NCBI GenBank assembly: GCA_028276205.1
Contig: JAPYWU010000100.1
Coordinates: 1-5,489 of the forward strand
DNA from: Dictyoglomaceae bacterium
Lineage (GTDB): Bacteria; Dictyoglomota; Dictyoglomia; Dictyoglomales; Dictyoglomaceae
Direction of reading: 5' to 3'
Length of the DNA: 5,489 nucleotides
Shown here: positions 4,706 through 5,489 of the stretch, piece by piece
How the letters are laid out: each line of letters starts with the position of its first letter
Numbering within the stretch: position 1 is the first letter of the stretch
Position numbers and translations under genes: made by a program
The notes under the pieces: generated by a model
Database searches by the model: none
What the model saw: the letters and a program-made list of their open reading frames with translations, nothing else
What the model was told of the DNA's origin: nothing

Positions 4706-5489
4706 ATGATAAAAACAGAAAATTTGACTAAATATTATGGAAAAAATAGAGGTATAGAAAATCTTAATTTAGAAATCTTAGATAATGAAGTTTTTGGATA
4801 TCTTGGACCCAATGGTGCTGGAAAGACAACTACTATTCGTCTTTTTTTTGGATCTCATAAAGCCAACAAGGGGAAAAGTTGAAATATTTGGTAAAAAAGT
4901 TGATAAAAATTTTTGGAATATTAAATCAAGAATTGGTTATTTGCCAGGAGAGTTACATTTATATGAGAATTTAACGGGAAAGGAGTTTTTGGGAATTTAT
5001 TACATGTTTGAGGCGTAATGTTAATAAAAAGAAAATGAAAGATTTAATAGATAGATTCAATGTAGATATATTTAAACCTATTAGAGATTTATCTCAAGGA
5101 AATAAGCAAAAGATAGGGTTAATTCAAGCATTTATTCATGATCCAGATCTTATTATATTGGATGAGCCTACTTTAGGCCTTGATCCTTTTATGCAAGAAG
5201 AATTTTATAAATTAATAACAGAAGAGAAAAAAAATGGTAAAACTTTTTTCATATCTTCGCATATATTGCATGAAGTTGAAAAAATTTGTGATAGAGTAGG
5301 AATAATAAAAGATGGAAAATTAATAGCCCTTGAAGCAGTTAAAGACTTAAGAGAGAAGACTGTAAGAGAAATAGATATTTATTTTACCGAACCAGTTTCT
5401 TTAGAGTTATTTTCAAATATTCAGCAAATTAAAGATTTAAAATTAAAAGGAAACATTGTGAAAATTTATTTTACTGGAAGGATAGATCC
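4706..5489 (+). pseudogene. ABC-2-type transporter ATP-binding protein, two frameshifts, runs off the window
   Basis: ABC ATPases power transport across the membrane together with a separate permease, which would lie beyond the right edge. The start is ATG 4706 (MIKTENLTKYYG), preceded by a weak TAGG site. Frame one holds Walker A, GPNGAGKTTT (about 4805-4834). At eight T (4842-4849) the homology moves one base to the frame encoding LIKPTRGKVEIFG and IGYLPGELHLYENLTG. That frame stops at TAA 5016-5018. The homology moves one base again near 5007-5013 into the frame with RNVNKKKMKDLIDRF. This third frame carries the signature LSQGNKQK (from 5089), Walker B LIILDEPTLGLDP (from 5149) and the H-loop SSH (His at 5260-5262), and stays open to the window end. 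No residue block is missing, so the inactivation looks recent, or sequencing errors could explain it. About 261 codons are present; the usual length is near 300, so the C-terminus lies outside. Confidence 0.85.

Noticed and set aside
4669..4731. 20-codon leader ORF overlapping the ABC ATPase start
   Set aside because: Its length and composition are what chance gives in AT-rich DNA; there is no regulatory codon run or hairpin to suggest attenuation.
4785..5018. ATG at 4785 as the true start of a separate small protein
   Set aside because: Its first 20 or so residues are an out-of-frame reading of Walker A; only the part after about 4850 is real ABC sequence.

Overview
The window is AT-rich bacterial DNA (roughly 30% GC by eye). 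It has strong purine-rich Shine-Dalgarno sites, heavy use of AGA, ATA and AAA codons, and lysine/isoleucine/glutamate-rich proteins. This fits a low-GC anaerobe, possibly thermophilic, of the Dictyoglomus or Thermoanaerobacter type. The organism assignment is inference; no rRNA or other marker gene is present.

Layout, left to right. Positions 29-57 hold a single motif resembling a type I-B CRISPR repeat, which may be the degenerate end of an array lying to the left. At 150-593 (+) is an intact C_GCAxxG_C_C-family protein with a perfect ribosome binding site. The gene-poor stretch 594-1063 contains a short decayed reading frame with an aconitase X-like GCPH motif, a weak promoter candidate, and a striking near-perfect inverted repeat just before the next gene. 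At 1064-2743 (+) is a two-gene unit: a surface lipoprotein with a carboxypeptidase-regulatory-like domain and a fibronectin III-like region, followed 3 bases later by an intact metallo-beta-lactamase-fold hydrolase. The unit ends in a weak hairpin.

The minus-strand block 4433 to 2754 starts with an intact pyrroline-5-carboxylate reductase-family protein of the ComER-like type (4433-3612). Downstream of it lie remnants: the C-terminal end of a CPBP-family membrane protease (3496-3341), a broken flavodoxin (3357-2994) with a frameshift, an in-frame TAG and an apparent internal deletion, and a small unrecognised ORF (2993-2754). At the right end, on the plus strand, is an ABC-2-type transporter ATPase (4706 to beyond the window) with all nucleotide-binding motifs present. 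They are spread over three reading frames by two +1 shifts, one of them at a run of eight T.

The intact genes do not form one pathway. The main theme is decay: four separate broken genes (aconitase X-like, CPBP, flavodoxin, ABC ATPase) sit among four intact ones. I see no IS element, transposase, tRNA or rRNA. I do not see a convincing new multi-gene system; the most interesting items are the hidden remnants, the inverted repeat at 996-1038, the T8-tract ABC gene and the possible CRISPR boundary.
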